64,000 bases of DNA, taken from positions 3,904,001-3,968,000 of the forward strand of contig NC_019682.1 in assembly GCF_000316575.1 (NCBI RefSeq), in the 5' to 3' direction. Both the position numbers and the translations under genes were made by a program. Position 1 is the first letter of the stretch. Each line of letters starts with the position of its first letter. The stretch comes from Calothrix sp. PCC 7507. GTDB lineage: Bacteria > Cyanobacteriota > Cyanobacteriia > Cyanobacteriales > Nostocaceae. The notes below the pieces were generated by a model, which did not search any database, was not told where the DNA came from, and saw only the letters and a list, made by a program, of their open reading frames with translations. Shown piece after piece: positions 8,692 to 18,168 of this stretch.

Positions 8692-9483
8692 TTAAAATTC
8701 CCGTTGTGAGAAAATGAGCATAGCGATCGCTAATAGCATGGCACTATACAACAAGCCATAGCCAGCATTAGTAATTAGCGTAGTCGCATCAGGAAGCGCT
8801 TGCAGACCATAAACAGCATCATTTTTCAGATCCAATCGAGATAAATCTGGCAAAATGAGATACACACCTTGAGTGAAGCGTTCAATAGCAGGGTTGCGAC
8901 TCAGACGACCAAATTGTAATAAATCTTGAGTTATATTCCCCATTAAATATACGGCACATGTTAAAGTTATTGCCAATAGGGAACTAGTGAATACACCAAA
9001 GGTAATCGCTACAGCAGTGATTAAAGTAAGCTGTAAAAATATGAATATAGCAGCAATTAAAATACTTGCTGTGGGATGGGAAATATTACCAAATTGTAAA
9101 AATGCTAAATAAATCACTGTCATTATAGTGATTAATAAAGCTAGTACTGCTGATAACCCCAAATATTTACCAGTAATAAATTCGCTGCGGCTAATTGGTT
9201 TAGCAACTAACACCAAAATAGTACGTTTTTCTATTTCTTTGTTAACCATTCCTGTACCCACAAAAATAGCAACAATCAAGCCGATGATACTCATTGCTAC
9301 TATCCCAAAGTCTAAAAATATTTTGCCTTCGGTAGTAGCTGCAAATTCAGGAAGTAAGCGAATAGCGGCTGCAAGAATGAGTGCATAGAAGCCGATAATA
9401 TAGAGGATGCGATCGCGTATCACTTCCTGAAATACATTTTTTGCAATTACAAAAATTCTATCGAAACTCATTATATTTGTCAT
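8692..9483 (-). CDS. fraE: FraE, ABC-2 type permease of the filament-integrity operon
   Basis: 263 residues with six hydrophobic segments and the ABC-2 permease layout: an N-terminal helix after the amphipathic MSFDRIFVIAKNVFQEVIRDRI, and KEIEKRTILVLVAKPISRSEFITGKYLG, a typical cytosolic loop of this family. It is third in an operon fraC-fraD-fraE on the minus strand, 43 bp after fraD. In Anabaena the same three genes are needed for filament integrity and heterocyst function. No ATPase gene is adjacent, as in that operon. Assignment rests on family plus gene order and sizes. Confidence 0.85.
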   Translation of the reverse strand: MTNIMSFDRIFVIAKNVFQEVIRDRILYIIGFYALILAAAIRLLPEFAATTEGKIFLDFGIVAMSIIGLIVAIFVGTGMVNKEIEKRTILVLVAKPISRSEFITGKYLGLSAVLALLITIMTVIYLAFLQFGNISHPTASILIAAIFIFLQLTLITAVAITFGVFTSSLLAITLTCAVYLMGNITQDLLQFGRLSRNPAIERFTQGVYLILPDLSRLDLKNDAVYGLQALPDATTLITNAGYGLLYSAMLLAIAMLIFSQREF

Positions 9484-9526
9484 TTGTCATTTGTTCAAGA
9501 ATTATTTCCCCGCTACCCCACTCCTC

Positions 9527-10558
9527 TTACCGCGATGGTGGAGGTGAACCAGCAATAGGTTTACTCACGCGGCCGCACTCAATTTCTGCAACGATTACTG
9601 TGTCTTCTGGTTTCTTAGTCTTTGCATAATTTGCAATTGGCCGAATTTGACAAGACTTCTTCAAGTAATAACCACGTGAGTTGGAACTGGGACCAGTCCA
9701 AATACTGAGTATATCTAGTAAATACTCATCTTTTTTACTAACATTAGGATTGGATATTCGTGGTTCAATACGCCATAATTCCTTCTCATCAAATTCTTTC
9801 AGGCGCTTGTCAAGCATGACTTCCTGAGTGAGGACTGCAAGATTAGGATTAGCCTTTTGTAGCCATTTTTCTGCTTTTGCCCAAGGTTGTTTATCTATTT
9901 GTTGTTCTACTAATGGTTGTAGTTTGTTTAAAATATAAACTCCATTGTTAGTAATTTTTGCTGGTGCTTCTGTTCTCACAACAAAAGTACTGCGCTTAAA
10001 ATTATCTGACATTAAGCTAGGATATTCTTTTAACCAGTTATCCATGACAAAGTAAAACTGAATCCAGCAACTTAACAGCATACAACTGGCAAATAATATT
10101 ATCAGTTTTTGGCGTTCTTCCGGTTTAGGAATTTGAGCTTTAGCATCAGTACCAGTCCCTTCAAAAAAACTGGGTATTGCAGTAATTAGTGCTGCAATTG
10201 TCGGCCAAAGAACAATAGTTCCTGATGTAATTCCCACGCGCTCATTGCCAAAAGCAAAAACACTGACTAAAAACCCCGTTATTAATGCGCCTACTGGCAT
10301 AAAAGTACCGGGAACTCTCACAGGATCGTCAGTAGTGTACCAAGCTGTACCGGCAATTAAAAATAACCAACCACAAAGTGCAATTATTTCCTTAATAGGA
10401 GTACCGGCAAAATACGAAAGTCCCCAAGAAAAAATACTTAAATAAATGAAGGTTTGCCAGGAATATGCTTTGGTTGGAACTACTAGCTTCTTAATTCCCC
10501 CGTAGATATCTTCAACAAACTTGAATATAAACAATAAATCTTTCAATAATGCTCCCAT
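9527..10558 (-). CDS. fraD: FraD, septal-junction / filament-integrity protein
   Basis: 343 residues. Five hydrophobic helices lie in the first 185 residues (around 36-52, 58-74, 88-102, 112-132 and 155-172), followed by a soluble C-terminal region of about 160 residues with an amphipathic, possibly coiled part (NKLQPLVEQQIDKQPWAKAE). This is the DUF5357 architecture of FraD, a plasma-membrane protein at the cell-cell septum, with the C-terminal part expected outside the membrane. It lies between fraC-like and fraE-like genes in the order known from Anabaena. Length and order are the strongest evidence; I recall Anabaena FraD as being of very similar length. Confidence 0.88.
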   Translation of the reverse strand: MGALLKDLLFIFKFVEDIYGGIKKLVVPTKAYSWQTFIYLSIFSWGLSYFAGTPIKEIIALCGWLFLIAGTAWYTTDDPVRVPGTFMPVGALITGFLVSVFAFGNERVGITSGTIVLWPTIAALITAIPSFFEGTGTDAKAQIPKPEERQKLIILFASCMLLSCWIQFYFVMDNWLKEYPSLMSDNFKRSTFVVRTEAPAKITNNGVYILNKLQPLVEQQIDKQPWAKAEKWLQKANPNLAVLTQEVMLDKRLKEFDEKELWRIEPRISNPNVSKKDEYLLDILSIWTGPSSNSRGYYLKKSCQIRPIANYAKTKKPEDTVIVAEIECGRVSKPIAGSPPPSR

Positions 10559-10622
10559 ATTTTCACCTCTAAATTTTGAGTAAACAATAATTTAACTTAT
10601 AGCTTGTACAGTGAAAATAATT

Positions 10623-11162
10623 CTACCTAAGCCTAATTAACAAAATAATAGTAATAGCACTGTAGCTCAAGGAATTTGCTATTAATGTGGTAGTTACTAA
10701 ATTTGTGTTTTGAAATTTGAGCTTGCCAAGGCGACGCGATTTACGTTGCACAGAGAAAGACTCTGGTTCTTCTTTTGTGACGATTTTGTCACTTAATGAA
10801 AGCAAGGAAATTCTGAGAAGTAAGAATTTCATGATAAAAGTCGCAAAGAAAATGATAAAAGCAGTTAAGATAATTAACGTTTGGGTAGTAGGTGATTTAA
10901 AATTATTAAAGAAGACATAATTAATTAATTCTGATTTTAATGGTATTGGTAACATTGGTTCTAGGATAAAAAATCCTATCCAACCAATCACACTAGAAAA
11001 GAGATTGACAGAAAGAGCATAAAAAGTACTACTTTTCTTGTCAAATTTCAGCCGAGTGTTAAAAACATAGGCTTCTATTGGTACGGCTATTAGTAAAAAT
11101 AAAAAGTGAAACAAAATTGCACCGATGGGGAAAATACTGGGAGGTGTCCAATTTTCAAACAT
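10623..11162 (-). CDS. fraC: FraC, filament-integrity protein
   Basis: 179 residues with four hydrophobic segments (about 10-32, 45-70, 92-115, 155-177) and a basic cytosolic loop ([14 protein letters not shown]). First gene of a minus-strand operon with fraD (64 bp gap) and fraE. FraC locates to the septum and is required for proper intercellular connection and long filaments under nitrogen stepdown. The upstream region is shared with a divergent CobO-like gene. I saw no convincing GTA-N8-TAC NtcA site there. Confidence 0.87.
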   Translation of the reverse strand: MFENWTPPSIFPIGAILFHFLFLLIAVPIEAYVFNTRLKFDKKSSTFYALSVNLFSSVIGWIGFFILEPMLPIPLKSELINYVFFNNFKSPTTQTLIILTAFIIFFATFIMKFLLLRISLLSLSDKIVTKEEPESFSVQRKSRRLGKLKFQNTNLVTTTLIANSLSYSAITIILLIRLR

Positions 11163-11396
11163 AAAAGGTCAGTAGGAAGGATTAACTTTAGAGAGTATAA
11201 CCGCGATAGTGAGGTTAATGGGGGCAATTATCTCATTGTTCTCGCCATTTACTACGTTGGTGTGCCAGTATTTTCCCATTTGTCTTATTAATACATTAAG
11301 CTGGCTATTATACGTAGGTGATATCAAGGCTTATCTATCCCATAGTGCAAGACGTTAGGTAAGATTAAAGACTTCAACGTTATAGCTTTTCGAGAA

Positions 11397-12533
11397 ATGA
11401 CAAGGAACGGTATCGGTATTCGCACGGCGCAAGTGCGTCCTGAACGGCTCACTGGTCAAATTCACGTCTACGATGGCGCAGGGAAAGGCAAATCCCAAGC
11501 GGCTTTAGGAGTCGTTTTACGCTCGATTGGCTTAGGGATAAATACACCAAGTGATTCTAACCGCGTTTTATTACTGCGGTTTCTTAAGGGACCAGAACGT
11601 GATTACGACGAAGATGGAGCGATCGCTGCTTTGCAGCGCGGGTTCCCTCACTTAATTGACCAAGTGCGGACTGGGAGAGCAGAGTTTTTTGGCCCGGAAG
11701 AAATTACTACCTTTGACCGCGCTGAAGCATCACGGGGTTGGGATGTAGCCAAAGGAGCGATCGCTAGCGGACTGTATTCAGTTGTCGTCTTGGACGAAAT
11801 TAACCCCGTTCTAGATTTAGATTTGCTCCCAGTCGATGAAGTGGTGCAGACGCTAAAATCCAAACCCCAGGAACTAGAAATTATAGCTACTGGACGTGCT
11901 GCACCACAAAAGTTGCTCGATATTGCTGACTTGCACTCAGAAATGAAACCCCAACACCATCCGACAGCAAAAGCACTATTTATTGAGGGAATTGAAATTT
12001 ATACGGGTGCTGGTAAAGGCAAGTCTACCAGCGCCTTGGGGAAGGCTCTCAAAGCCATAGGTAGGGGAATTAATCATCCGGGTTCTACCCGTGTGTTAAT
12101 CATGCAGTGGCTCAAAGGTGGTAGTGGTTATACAGAAGATGCAGCGATCGCCGCCTTACAACAGTCCTATCCTGAAGTGGTGGATCATCAACGCTGCGGT
12201 CGAGATGCGATTGTGTGGCGAAATTCTCGCCAAGAATTAGACTATGTGGAAGCAGAACGGGGTTGGGAAATTGCCAAAACAGCGATCGCCTGTGGATTGT
12301 ATAAAACCATCATTCTCGATGAACTCAATCCCACCGTTGACTTAGAATTACTTCCCATTGAACCGATTGTACAAGCCTTACTCCGCAAACCCCGCGACAC
12401 AGAAATCATCATTACTGGTCGCTGTCAGCATCAACCTGCTTACTTTGACTTAGCCAGCGTTCACTCCGAAGTTTACTGTCACAAGCACTATGCCAATCAA
12501 GGCGTAGAACTCAAACGTGGGGTAGATTTTTAA
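11397..12533 (+). CDS. tandem CobO/BtuR-like P-loop NTPase (corrinoid adenosyltransferase family)
   Basis: 378 residues made of two homologous halves. Each half has a P-loop GAGKGKS (residues 27-33 and 204-210), a central GPERDYDEDGAIAALQ or GGSGYTEDAAIAALQ segment, a RGWDVAK/RGWEIAK motif and a Walker B-like VVLDEINP/IILDELNP followed by ATGR/ITGR. CobO/BtuR enzymes transfer the adenosyl group of ATP to cob(I)yrinate or cobinamide. Normal members are about 190 residues with one domain. The duplication, plus weaker match outside the P-loop, leaves open whether it is a genuine adenosyltransferase or a relative with another substrate. It is divergent from fraC. Confidence 0.8.
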   Translation: MTRNGIGIRTAQVRPERLTGQIHVYDGAGKGKSQAALGVVLRSIGLGINTPSDSNRVLLLRFLKGPERDYDEDGAIAALQRGFPHLIDQVRTGRAEFFGPEEITTFDRAEASRGWDVAKGAIASGLYSVVVLDEINPVLDLDLLPVDEVVQTLKSKPQELEIIATGRAAPQKLLDIADLHSEMKPQHHPTAKALFIEGIEIYTGAGKGKSTSALGKALKAIGRGINHPGSTRVLIMQWLKGGSGYTEDAAIAALQQSYPEVVDHQRCGRDAIVWRNSRQELDYVEAERGWEIAKTAIACGLYKTIILDELNPTVDLELLPIEPIVQALLRKPRDTEIIITGRCQHQPAYFDLASVHSEVYCHKHYANQGVELKRGVDF

Positions 12534-12595
12534 ATTTAGTCAGGAGTCAAGAGTCAAGAGTCAAGGTTATTATCTCCCTGCTCCCTTCTTAGATT

Positions 12596-12622
12596 AAAAC
12601 CCCTGCAAAACAGGGGTTTTTT
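12596..12622 (+). terminator. rho-independent terminator
   Basis: Stem AAAACCCCTG/CAGGGGTTTT with loop CAAAA, followed by further T residues. It ends the CobO-like transcript, 63 bp after its stop. The spacer before it holds three copies of GAGTCAA. Confidence 0.85.
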
Positions 12623-12721
12623 CAACTTTCATCAAAAACTATTATCTTGCGAGTGTTTCATATTGGTTGATAATTACACTCTTAATTTGACTGCAAGTGT
12701 GTAGATGTTGATCACAAAATT

Positions 12722-12985
12722 TTAAACCAAAGATTCATCTTGTTGGTAATCAACAACAACCTCGAAAGAAGAGTTAGGGATCTCCTGACGGAGGTGACGC
12801 AAATATCCATCTGCATCAGAACGACTGCGGAATCGAGCAACAATTACCCGTTCCATGTCAGGAATTAAACGAGCGATCGCCCAAGCATTAAGACGCTTTT
12901 TGTAGGCGTTGACGCGGATTGGCTGGTCTTCAGAAATCGCTTGAGTTACAGAGGTGGAACTTTTGTATTCGGTATTTTGTGGCAT
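12722..12985 (-). CDS. conserved cyanobacterial hypothetical protein
   Basis: 87 residues, ATG start. A disordered N-terminus (MPQNTEYKSSTSVTQ) is followed by a compact region: RLNAWAIARLIPDMERVIVARFRSRSDADGYLRHLRQ and a C-terminal strand FEVVVDYQQ. The alternation of strand and helix resembles a small ferredoxin-like or SPOR-like fold, but I do not recognise a named family. Alone on its strand, with no operon partner. Confidence 0.65.
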   Translation of the reverse strand: MPQNTEYKSSTSVTQAISEDQPIRVNAYKKRLNAWAIARLIPDMERVIVARFRSRSDADGYLRHLRQEIPNSSFEVVVDYQQDESLV

Positions 12986-13657
12986 GAAGTAGGGTATCCA
13001 TCGGGAGTTGAGTGAAGGGCGTTAGCAAGTCTCTTCTCGGGGATGCACTAACGCTTCTTTAACCTTGATGCACCCTTGTTAATACATTATTTTCTGATTG
13101 TCAACACTTAGTGTTCAATGTTCGAGCTAGCTAAGTTGCTCTGTTGAATCACCCAATAAACCCTAAATGACTGCAGATTATGCCAAAAACCTTTCAGATA
13201 CCTAGGTTGGGCTTCGTTACTTAACCCAACCTTACCTCGAAAGATGTTGGGTTTCACTACCCTGTGGGAAGCTGCCTCCGGCGTTTACGTTCCACCCAAC
13301 CTACAATTCTTCTTAACACCAAGCGTATTGGATTATGTACAGGATTGACAATCTATCACTCAGAACTTAAATAATATATTGTGTCTATTTTCCAGGTTTG
13401 TACCGATAAAACCACAAGATTATGACAACAGTGACAAAAAATAGTGTGTAGGGTGGGCAATGCCCACCATATTCCGGGTTTTGGTGGGCTAAGTATATTT
13501 CAAAAATCAAATACTAGTCCCATAGCAAATATTCCACCTGTACAATCTGTCTCAAAGCACAAAATTTAGAGTATATCTGAGTAGTTAATGAGTCGATATC
13601 GTCTCATAAATCAATAGTTTAAAAAATTAAAGTTTAAAAATATAATTTTTCCTCAAA
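12986..13657. other. intergenic region with dispersed palindromes
   Basis: No supported gene. Around 13200-13310 are repeated inverted copies of the GGTTGGG/CCCAACC motif. At 13452-13468 there is the palindrome GGTGGGCAATGCCCACC, whose relatives recur at 38668, 42236, 63006 and 63471. The last 100 bases are AT-rich and probably contain the promoter of the ATP-grasp gene. Confidence 0.6.
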
Positions 13658-14671
13658 ATGAACGTACCATTTGTAACATCAATTATTCAAAAAGTTGCAG
13701 AAGAAATAGGAGCATTAGTTATTCTAGATCCAGAGTATAAATCAGTTGGACACATCATTTTTAAGAATGGGAATAAAACTGTTTTTCGTGCCAATCAGTT
13801 AAATATTAATGGCTTTGGCTCAGGAGAAATAGCCAAAGATAAGGGTTGTTCTAGTTTCTTCCTCAAACATTTTGGATATAAAGTTCCTGAAGGAAAAACA
13901 TTTTTTAGCAAAAAATTATGTGAAAGAATACCAACGCTGAGAAATATTGATAATGGATGGGATTATGCTAGAGAGCTTGGGTTTCCTGTAATTGTCAAAC
14001 CGCTAAATCTTAGTCAAGGAATCTTAGTTGCCAAGATTTATAACAAGCGAGAATATTATCAAGTAGCTAAAAAAATATTAAGAAAAACATCAGGCTTCAT
14101 CGTCGAGCGATTTCATAATGGTAATGACTATAGAGTTGTAGTATTAGATGGAGAAGTTATTGTAGCCTATCAAAGGCTCCCTTTATTTATAGTGGGAAAT
14201 GCAAAATCCACTATCTTAGAGCTTTTACAGCAAAAACAAGAGGACTTTCTCAAAACAGGTAGAAAAAAAGTAATAGATTTTGAGGATTTCCGCATCAAAA
14301 GAAAACTCCAAAGGCAGAAACTAACTTTTGATAGCGTTATACCAAAAGATGCTATTGTCTATCTTCTTGATAATGCAAATTTATCAAGCGGAGGAGAGGG
14401 GATAGATGTAACCGAAAGTATTCATCCAGATTTTCAAAAACTAGCCATTCATATCACTAAAGATATGGGACTAAGATTAGCAGGTGTAGATATAATTACC
14501 AGCGACATAGCATTGCCGATGGTTAACTATACAATCATCGAAGTAAATGCCTCACCTGGCTTATCTAACTATGCCTCAATTGGTGATGCTCAGACTAAGA
14601 GAGTAGAAAATTTATATTTAAAAGTTCTCAGCTCACTAGAAAATGATCAAATCAGCAAAGAAATTTGCTGA
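13658..14671 (+). CDS. stand-alone ATP-grasp ligase related to cyanophycin synthetase
   Basis: 337 residues. The protein matches the ATP-grasp part of CphA: ARELGFPVIVKP (Lys for ATP), FIVERFHNGNDYRVVVLDGEVIVAYQR, GNAKSTILEL, then DAIVYLLDNANLSSGGEGID, VTESIHPDF, LAGVDIIT and TIIEVNASPGL with the metal-binding Glu and Asn. In CphA this domain adds aspartate to the chain, flanked by an N-terminal domain and a Mur-ligase domain; both are absent here, leaving only about 60 N-terminal residues. It is therefore a separate peptide or amino-acid ligase of unknown substrate. Base composition is notably AT-rich, and the gene is isolated between repeat-rich gaps, which is compatible with horizontal gain. 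Confidence 0.75.
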   Translation: MNVPFVTSIIQKVAEEIGALVILDPEYKSVGHIIFKNGNKTVFRANQLNINGFGSGEIAKDKGCSSFFLKHFGYKVPEGKTFFSKKLCERIPTLRNIDNGWDYARELGFPVIVKPLNLSQGILVAKIYNKREYYQVAKKILRKTSGFIVERFHNGNDYRVVVLDGEVIVAYQRLPLFIVGNAKSTILELLQQKQEDFLKTGRKKVIDFEDFRIKRKLQRQKLTFDSVIPKDAIVYLLDNANLSSGGEGIDVTESIHPDFQKLAIHITKDMGLRLAGVDIITSDIALPMVNYTIIEVNASPGLSNYASIGDAQTKRVENLYLKVLSSLENDQISKEIC

Positions 14672-14737
14672 CTATATAATTGTAAATATAAGACATATAG
14701 AAATCATATTTGATTTCTGAAAAAATCATAGTATTTG

Positions 14738-14857
14738 TAGTGGACTGTTTCAGCTAAAATAGTGCAATAAAAGAAATTCTATCCGCGTTTATCTGCGTGC
14801 ATCTGCGTTTAATTACATCCAAGCCTATCGCATCATTTTAGTCGTGTCAGTCCAGTA
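14738..14857. repeat. MITE-like element (family C, copy 1)
   Basis: About 120 bp with imperfect 30-bp terminal inverted repeats: the left end reads TAGTGGACTGTTTCAGCTAA and the right end, reversed, TACTGGACTGACACGACTAA. A second member with a different interior is at 57549-57675. The interior holds repeats of TCTGCGT. Directly after the right end is another partial left-end-like sequence (GTGTGACAAAGCTGAAATG), suggesting nested insertion. Confidence 0.7.
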
Positions 14858-14889
14858 GTAGTGTGACAAAGCTGAAATGTTGTATAGGA

Positions 14890-14936
14890 ATCCGATAGAT
14901 CTCCAACTTCTTCAAGAAGTCGAGGATCTATCGGAT
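14890..14936. repeat. long hairpin
   Basis: ATCCGATAGATC and its exact complement GATCTATCGGAT enclose an inner stem ACTTCTT/AGAAGT. A related but larger hairpin carrying ...CGACTTCT... and ...AGAAGTCG... is at 55855-55940. It lies in the 568-bp gap between the ATP-grasp and Wzc-like genes, where no gene is visible. Confidence 0.7.
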
Positions 14937-15251
14937 CAATTAAGTCTATTTACTTAGTTAAATATAAAAGTATACTCAAAATCTTCAGGGAAATTCCTGA
15001 TACCTAAATTGTAATCCTCCTTGAGGTGCTGATGAAAGAAACTGATCTGTTATGTGGGTGTAGCGGATACACAATCGATAACGTTTATAGAGGATAGTGG
15101 CTTCTAGCCTGGGGGTGATTTACAAAAATGAGATACTCCTGTTTAAATACAGCTGTCCTGGATATAGGTTGCATAACAATACACTCATAGGTAGGAGCGT
15201 TCAAAGCATTCACCTCTGTCAGGTATACAATTAGTTTAATTGACAAATGCT

Positions 15252-17351
15252 ATGCTGAAATCAGATAAAAATCCTTACGCATTGTCGGCAATTAATATTT
15301 CCCAAATAAGCCATGATGTTGATGATGAATTAAATCTTGGTCAAATTGCAACAATTTTACGTCGCCGATGCTTATTAGTTGCTGGTATAACATTTTTAGT
15401 AGCAACAGGAGCAGTATTAAAAGCTGAAATAGATGCCTCAGTGTATCAAGGAACATTCCAGATTTTAACTAAGCCTGTGACTGGTGAGAATAAGGCTATA
15501 GCGAATCTTCCTCAAACTATAAATACTCAAGAAGAGACACCAGATAAATCAACAGCAGCAAAGACGTTTGAGACAACAATTACAGTGTTACAAAGCCCTA
15601 AAGTTTTGTCTCCTGTTCTAGAAAATCTCAAAAATCAGTACCCGTCTCTGACCTATGAATCACTGATTAAAGAATTAACTATTACGTCTAAAATGTCCAA
15701 TATTTTAGATGTAAAATATACCAATCCTGACCAAAAGCAAGTCAGAGATGTATCAAAGTTACTTGCTGAAGCCTATTTGAATTATAGTCTAGAAGAACGT
15801 CAGTTAGATGTTGACCAGGCAATAGACTTCGTAATTAGACAAAGACAGCCACTAGAGCAGCAAGTTAAATTCTGGCAAAACAAATTACGAGATTTGCGGC
15901 TAGATAACAACTTGATTAACCCGACACAAAAATCTCAAGAATTGGCTAATCAGGCTACTTTATTAAAACAGCAGCAAATAGAAAATCGGGTACAATTAGA
16001 ACAATTGGTAGCAAGGTATCAAGATTTGCAAAGAGAGTTAGCTCAAAAGCCTGGAGAGAGAGCAGGTAATTCTTTGTTGAGTGAAAATACGCGCTATCAA
16101 AAGATACTAGATTACATCCAAACAACAGATATGGCTCTTAAACAACAGTCAGCCATACTAACAGATAATAATCCATTAATGGTGACTTTAAAACAGAAAA
16201 AAGATGTTTTAATGCCCTTACTGACACAAGAAGAAGTACGGGTACAAAAAAATTTACAAAGCCGTATTTGGGAACTATCAGCACGCGATCGCTCCCTGAA
16301 TGAAAAAATCAAAAATCTGAATGCTGATGTCAGGAATTTGGCTAATATTACTCGTAACCACGATAATATTCAACGGGAATTACAAGTTGCTAGCGATGCC
16401 CTAACTCAATTTACAGCTAAACAGCAAGCTTTGCAAATTGAGAAATCTCAAAAGCAGCAACCTTGGCTGTTGCTAGATCCAAAACTTACTACAATAAATC
16501 AGCCTGATAATGTTTCTAATAATGCTGTGCTAATGCTAGTGGTAGGAAGCATTTTAGGCTTGATTTTGGGTGTATCAGCAGCTTTTGCTGTGGATAAACT
16601 CAGCAATGTCTTTTACTCTACTAGAGAACTTAAAGATGCTACTAAATTACCATTATTAGGGATAGTTCCCTTAAGCAAACAACTAGAAGCCGCAACAAAG
16701 CAGCATATATTGTCAGGAGAAAAACAACCTTGTGAAACATCATTTTTTGAGGTCTTTCGTTCTCTCTATACAAATATTCTGCTTTTGGGTGCAGATGCGC
16801 CAATTCATTCTTTAGTAATCAGTTCAGCGGGACAGGGTGATGGAAAGTCTACAGTGGCCGTACAGCTAGCACAGGCTGCAGCAGCAATGGGACAGCGAGT
16901 TTTACTTGTGGATGCTAACCTACGTGCCCCTAGTCTACATAAAGGACTGGGAGCAATGAATATGCAGGGCTTAACTGATGTGATTTTACAGGATTTAGAC
17001 TGGAATCATGTGATTGAGCGATCGCCCCTAGAAGAAAACTTGTTTTTGATGAGTGCAGGACCAATTCCCCCAGACTCAGTCAGATTGCTTGTATCTCACA
17101 AAATGCGGGATTTAATGAACGCCATGCAGGCGGCTTTCGATTTAGTGATTTATGACACCCCACCTTTACTAGGGTTCGCAGATGCCTATCTACTAGCGAC
17201 AAATACTCATGGCATTATCCTAGTAGCTGGACTAGGGAAGCTCAAAAGGACAGCACTACAACAAGTATTAGAAGAGATTCAGATATCTGGCACTCCTATA
17301 TTAGGGATGATTGCCAATAAATCTAAAGACTCTACGCCTCAATACGCTTAG
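15252..17351 (+). CDS. Wzc-like polysaccharide co-polymerase / tyrosine-kinase-type ATPase
   Basis: 699 residues from the ATG at 15252 (a TTG four codons upstream is possible; neither has a strong ribosome-binding site). An N-terminal Wzz domain (about 25-130) begins with LGQIATILRRRCLLVAGITFLVATGAV, the first membrane helix. A coiled-coil periplasmic stretch rich in Gln and Leu follows, then a second helix near residue 425. The C-terminal BY-kinase domain has Walker A SAGQGDGKST, Walker A' VLLVDANLRAPSLHKGLG and Walker B FDLVIYDTPPLLGFAD. Such proteins set chain length and export of exopolysaccharide. The C-terminus ends within PQYA, so the usual Tyr-rich tail is missing. No polysaccharide genes are adjacent. 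Confidence 0.85.
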   Translation: MLKSDKNPYALSAINISQISHDVDDELNLGQIATILRRRCLLVAGITFLVATGAVLKAEIDASVYQGTFQILTKPVTGENKAIANLPQTINTQEETPDKSTAAKTFETTITVLQSPKVLSPVLENLKNQYPSLTYESLIKELTITSKMSNILDVKYTNPDQKQVRDVSKLLAEAYLNYSLEERQLDVDQAIDFVIRQRQPLEQQVKFWQNKLRDLRLDNNLINPTQKSQELANQATLLKQQQIENRVQLEQLVARYQDLQRELAQKPGERAGNSLLSENTRYQKILDYIQTTDMALKQQSAILTDNNPLMVTLKQKKDVLMPLLTQEEVRVQKNLQSRIWELSARDRSLNEKIKNLNADVRNLANITRNHDNIQRELQVASDALTQFTAKQQALQIEKSQKQQPWLLLDPKLTTINQPDNVSNNAVLMLVVGSILGLILGVSAAFAVDKLSNVFYSTRELKDATKLPLLGIVPLSKQLEAATKQHILSGEKQPCETSFFEVFRSLYTNILLLGADAPIHSLVISSAGQGDGKSTVAVQLAQAAAAMGQRVLLVDANLRAPSLHKGLGAMNMQGLTDVILQDLDWNHVIERSPLEENLFLMSAGPIPPDSVRLLVSHKMRDLMNAMQAAFDLVIYDTPPLLGFADAYLLATNTHGIILVAGLGKLKRTALQQVLEEIQISGTPILGMIANKSKDSTPQYA

Positions 17352-17453
17352 TGTTAGCTCCTAATGTAGGGGGCAGGGAGCAGGGAGAGGTGAGGGAGAC
17401 AAATAACTCTTGACTCTTGACAAATGCCACCAATTAGCTTTATTTGCGTTCCG

Positions 17454-17933
17454 TTACTTATCAGACGACTTCAAAGCCTGATCCAAAACTTGCCGAGCCT
17501 GTTCTGCTCTAGCGCGTGCTTCTTGATAACGCAAATTAGCTTGAGCAAAATTTTTGAGAACTTTAAAACCTTCCTTGAGGCGAGTAATTTCTTCCTCAGT
17601 CACTGACTGATCTGAGAATAGAACATCAACTGCCTTGCGAATTTCTAATGCTTCAGTGCGTGATTCTTGAACTTTTAACTTGAGTGTAGCCAAGTTACTG
17701 AGAATCTGGACAGCTTGCGTAATGGCATCCTCTCCACTAGCTGTCTCAATGTTTGGTTCTTTGACTTCAATCAATTGTTGAGGTCCAAACCCCTCTTCCA
17801 GTTCTGTTGGCAGCTTACCTGCATCCATCAGTTCTATCAACTGATCCATTGCTTTTTCGCGGGCTTTGGCTGAATCTTTACCAGAAACAGTGAGGATAAT
17901 TTCTGGACTTTGAGCGAGAGTATACTGAACCAT
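17454..17933 (-). CDS. conserved cyanobacterial protein with coiled coil
   Basis: 159 residues. The first part (YTLAQSPEIILTVSGKDSAKAREKAMDQLIELMDAGKLP) is globular. The rest is strongly helical and charged (TLKLKVQESRTEALEIRKAVDVLF, RYQEARARAEQARQVLDQAL), consistent with a coiled coil. No signal peptide or membrane helix. I do not recognise a named domain. It sits between two plus-strand genes, transcribed toward the Wzc-like gene. Confidence 0.65.
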   Translation of the reverse strand: MVQYTLAQSPEIILTVSGKDSAKAREKAMDQLIELMDAGKLPTELEEGFGPQQLIEVKEPNIETASGEDAITQAVQILSNLATLKLKVQESRTEALEIRKAVDVLFSDQSVTEEEITRLKEGFKVLKNFAQANLRYQEARARAEQARQVLDQALKSSDK

Positions 17934-18168
17934 ATTTAAGGCGGGAAATTTGCTGGTTAACCAAGCCGTAGGGTCAGTATCTTAACATGAAGAGAGTGGC
18001 AATTAAAAATTACTTTTGGGAATTGTGTTGAACATATTGCCAAGTCAATCAAAATAAAACTTTATACTTGATGAATAAAAAGTGATTTTCAATAGGAGGG
18101 GAGAGCAATGGCTCCCAATCCCACCGTCTCCTACTTTCCTCATACCCCCATACCCCCCGCTCAATTTC

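Noticed and set aside
11163-11396. NtcA site (GTA-N8-TAC) between fraC and the CobO-like gene
   Set aside because: No convincing match was found by eye; any regulation by NtcA is not supported by this sequence.
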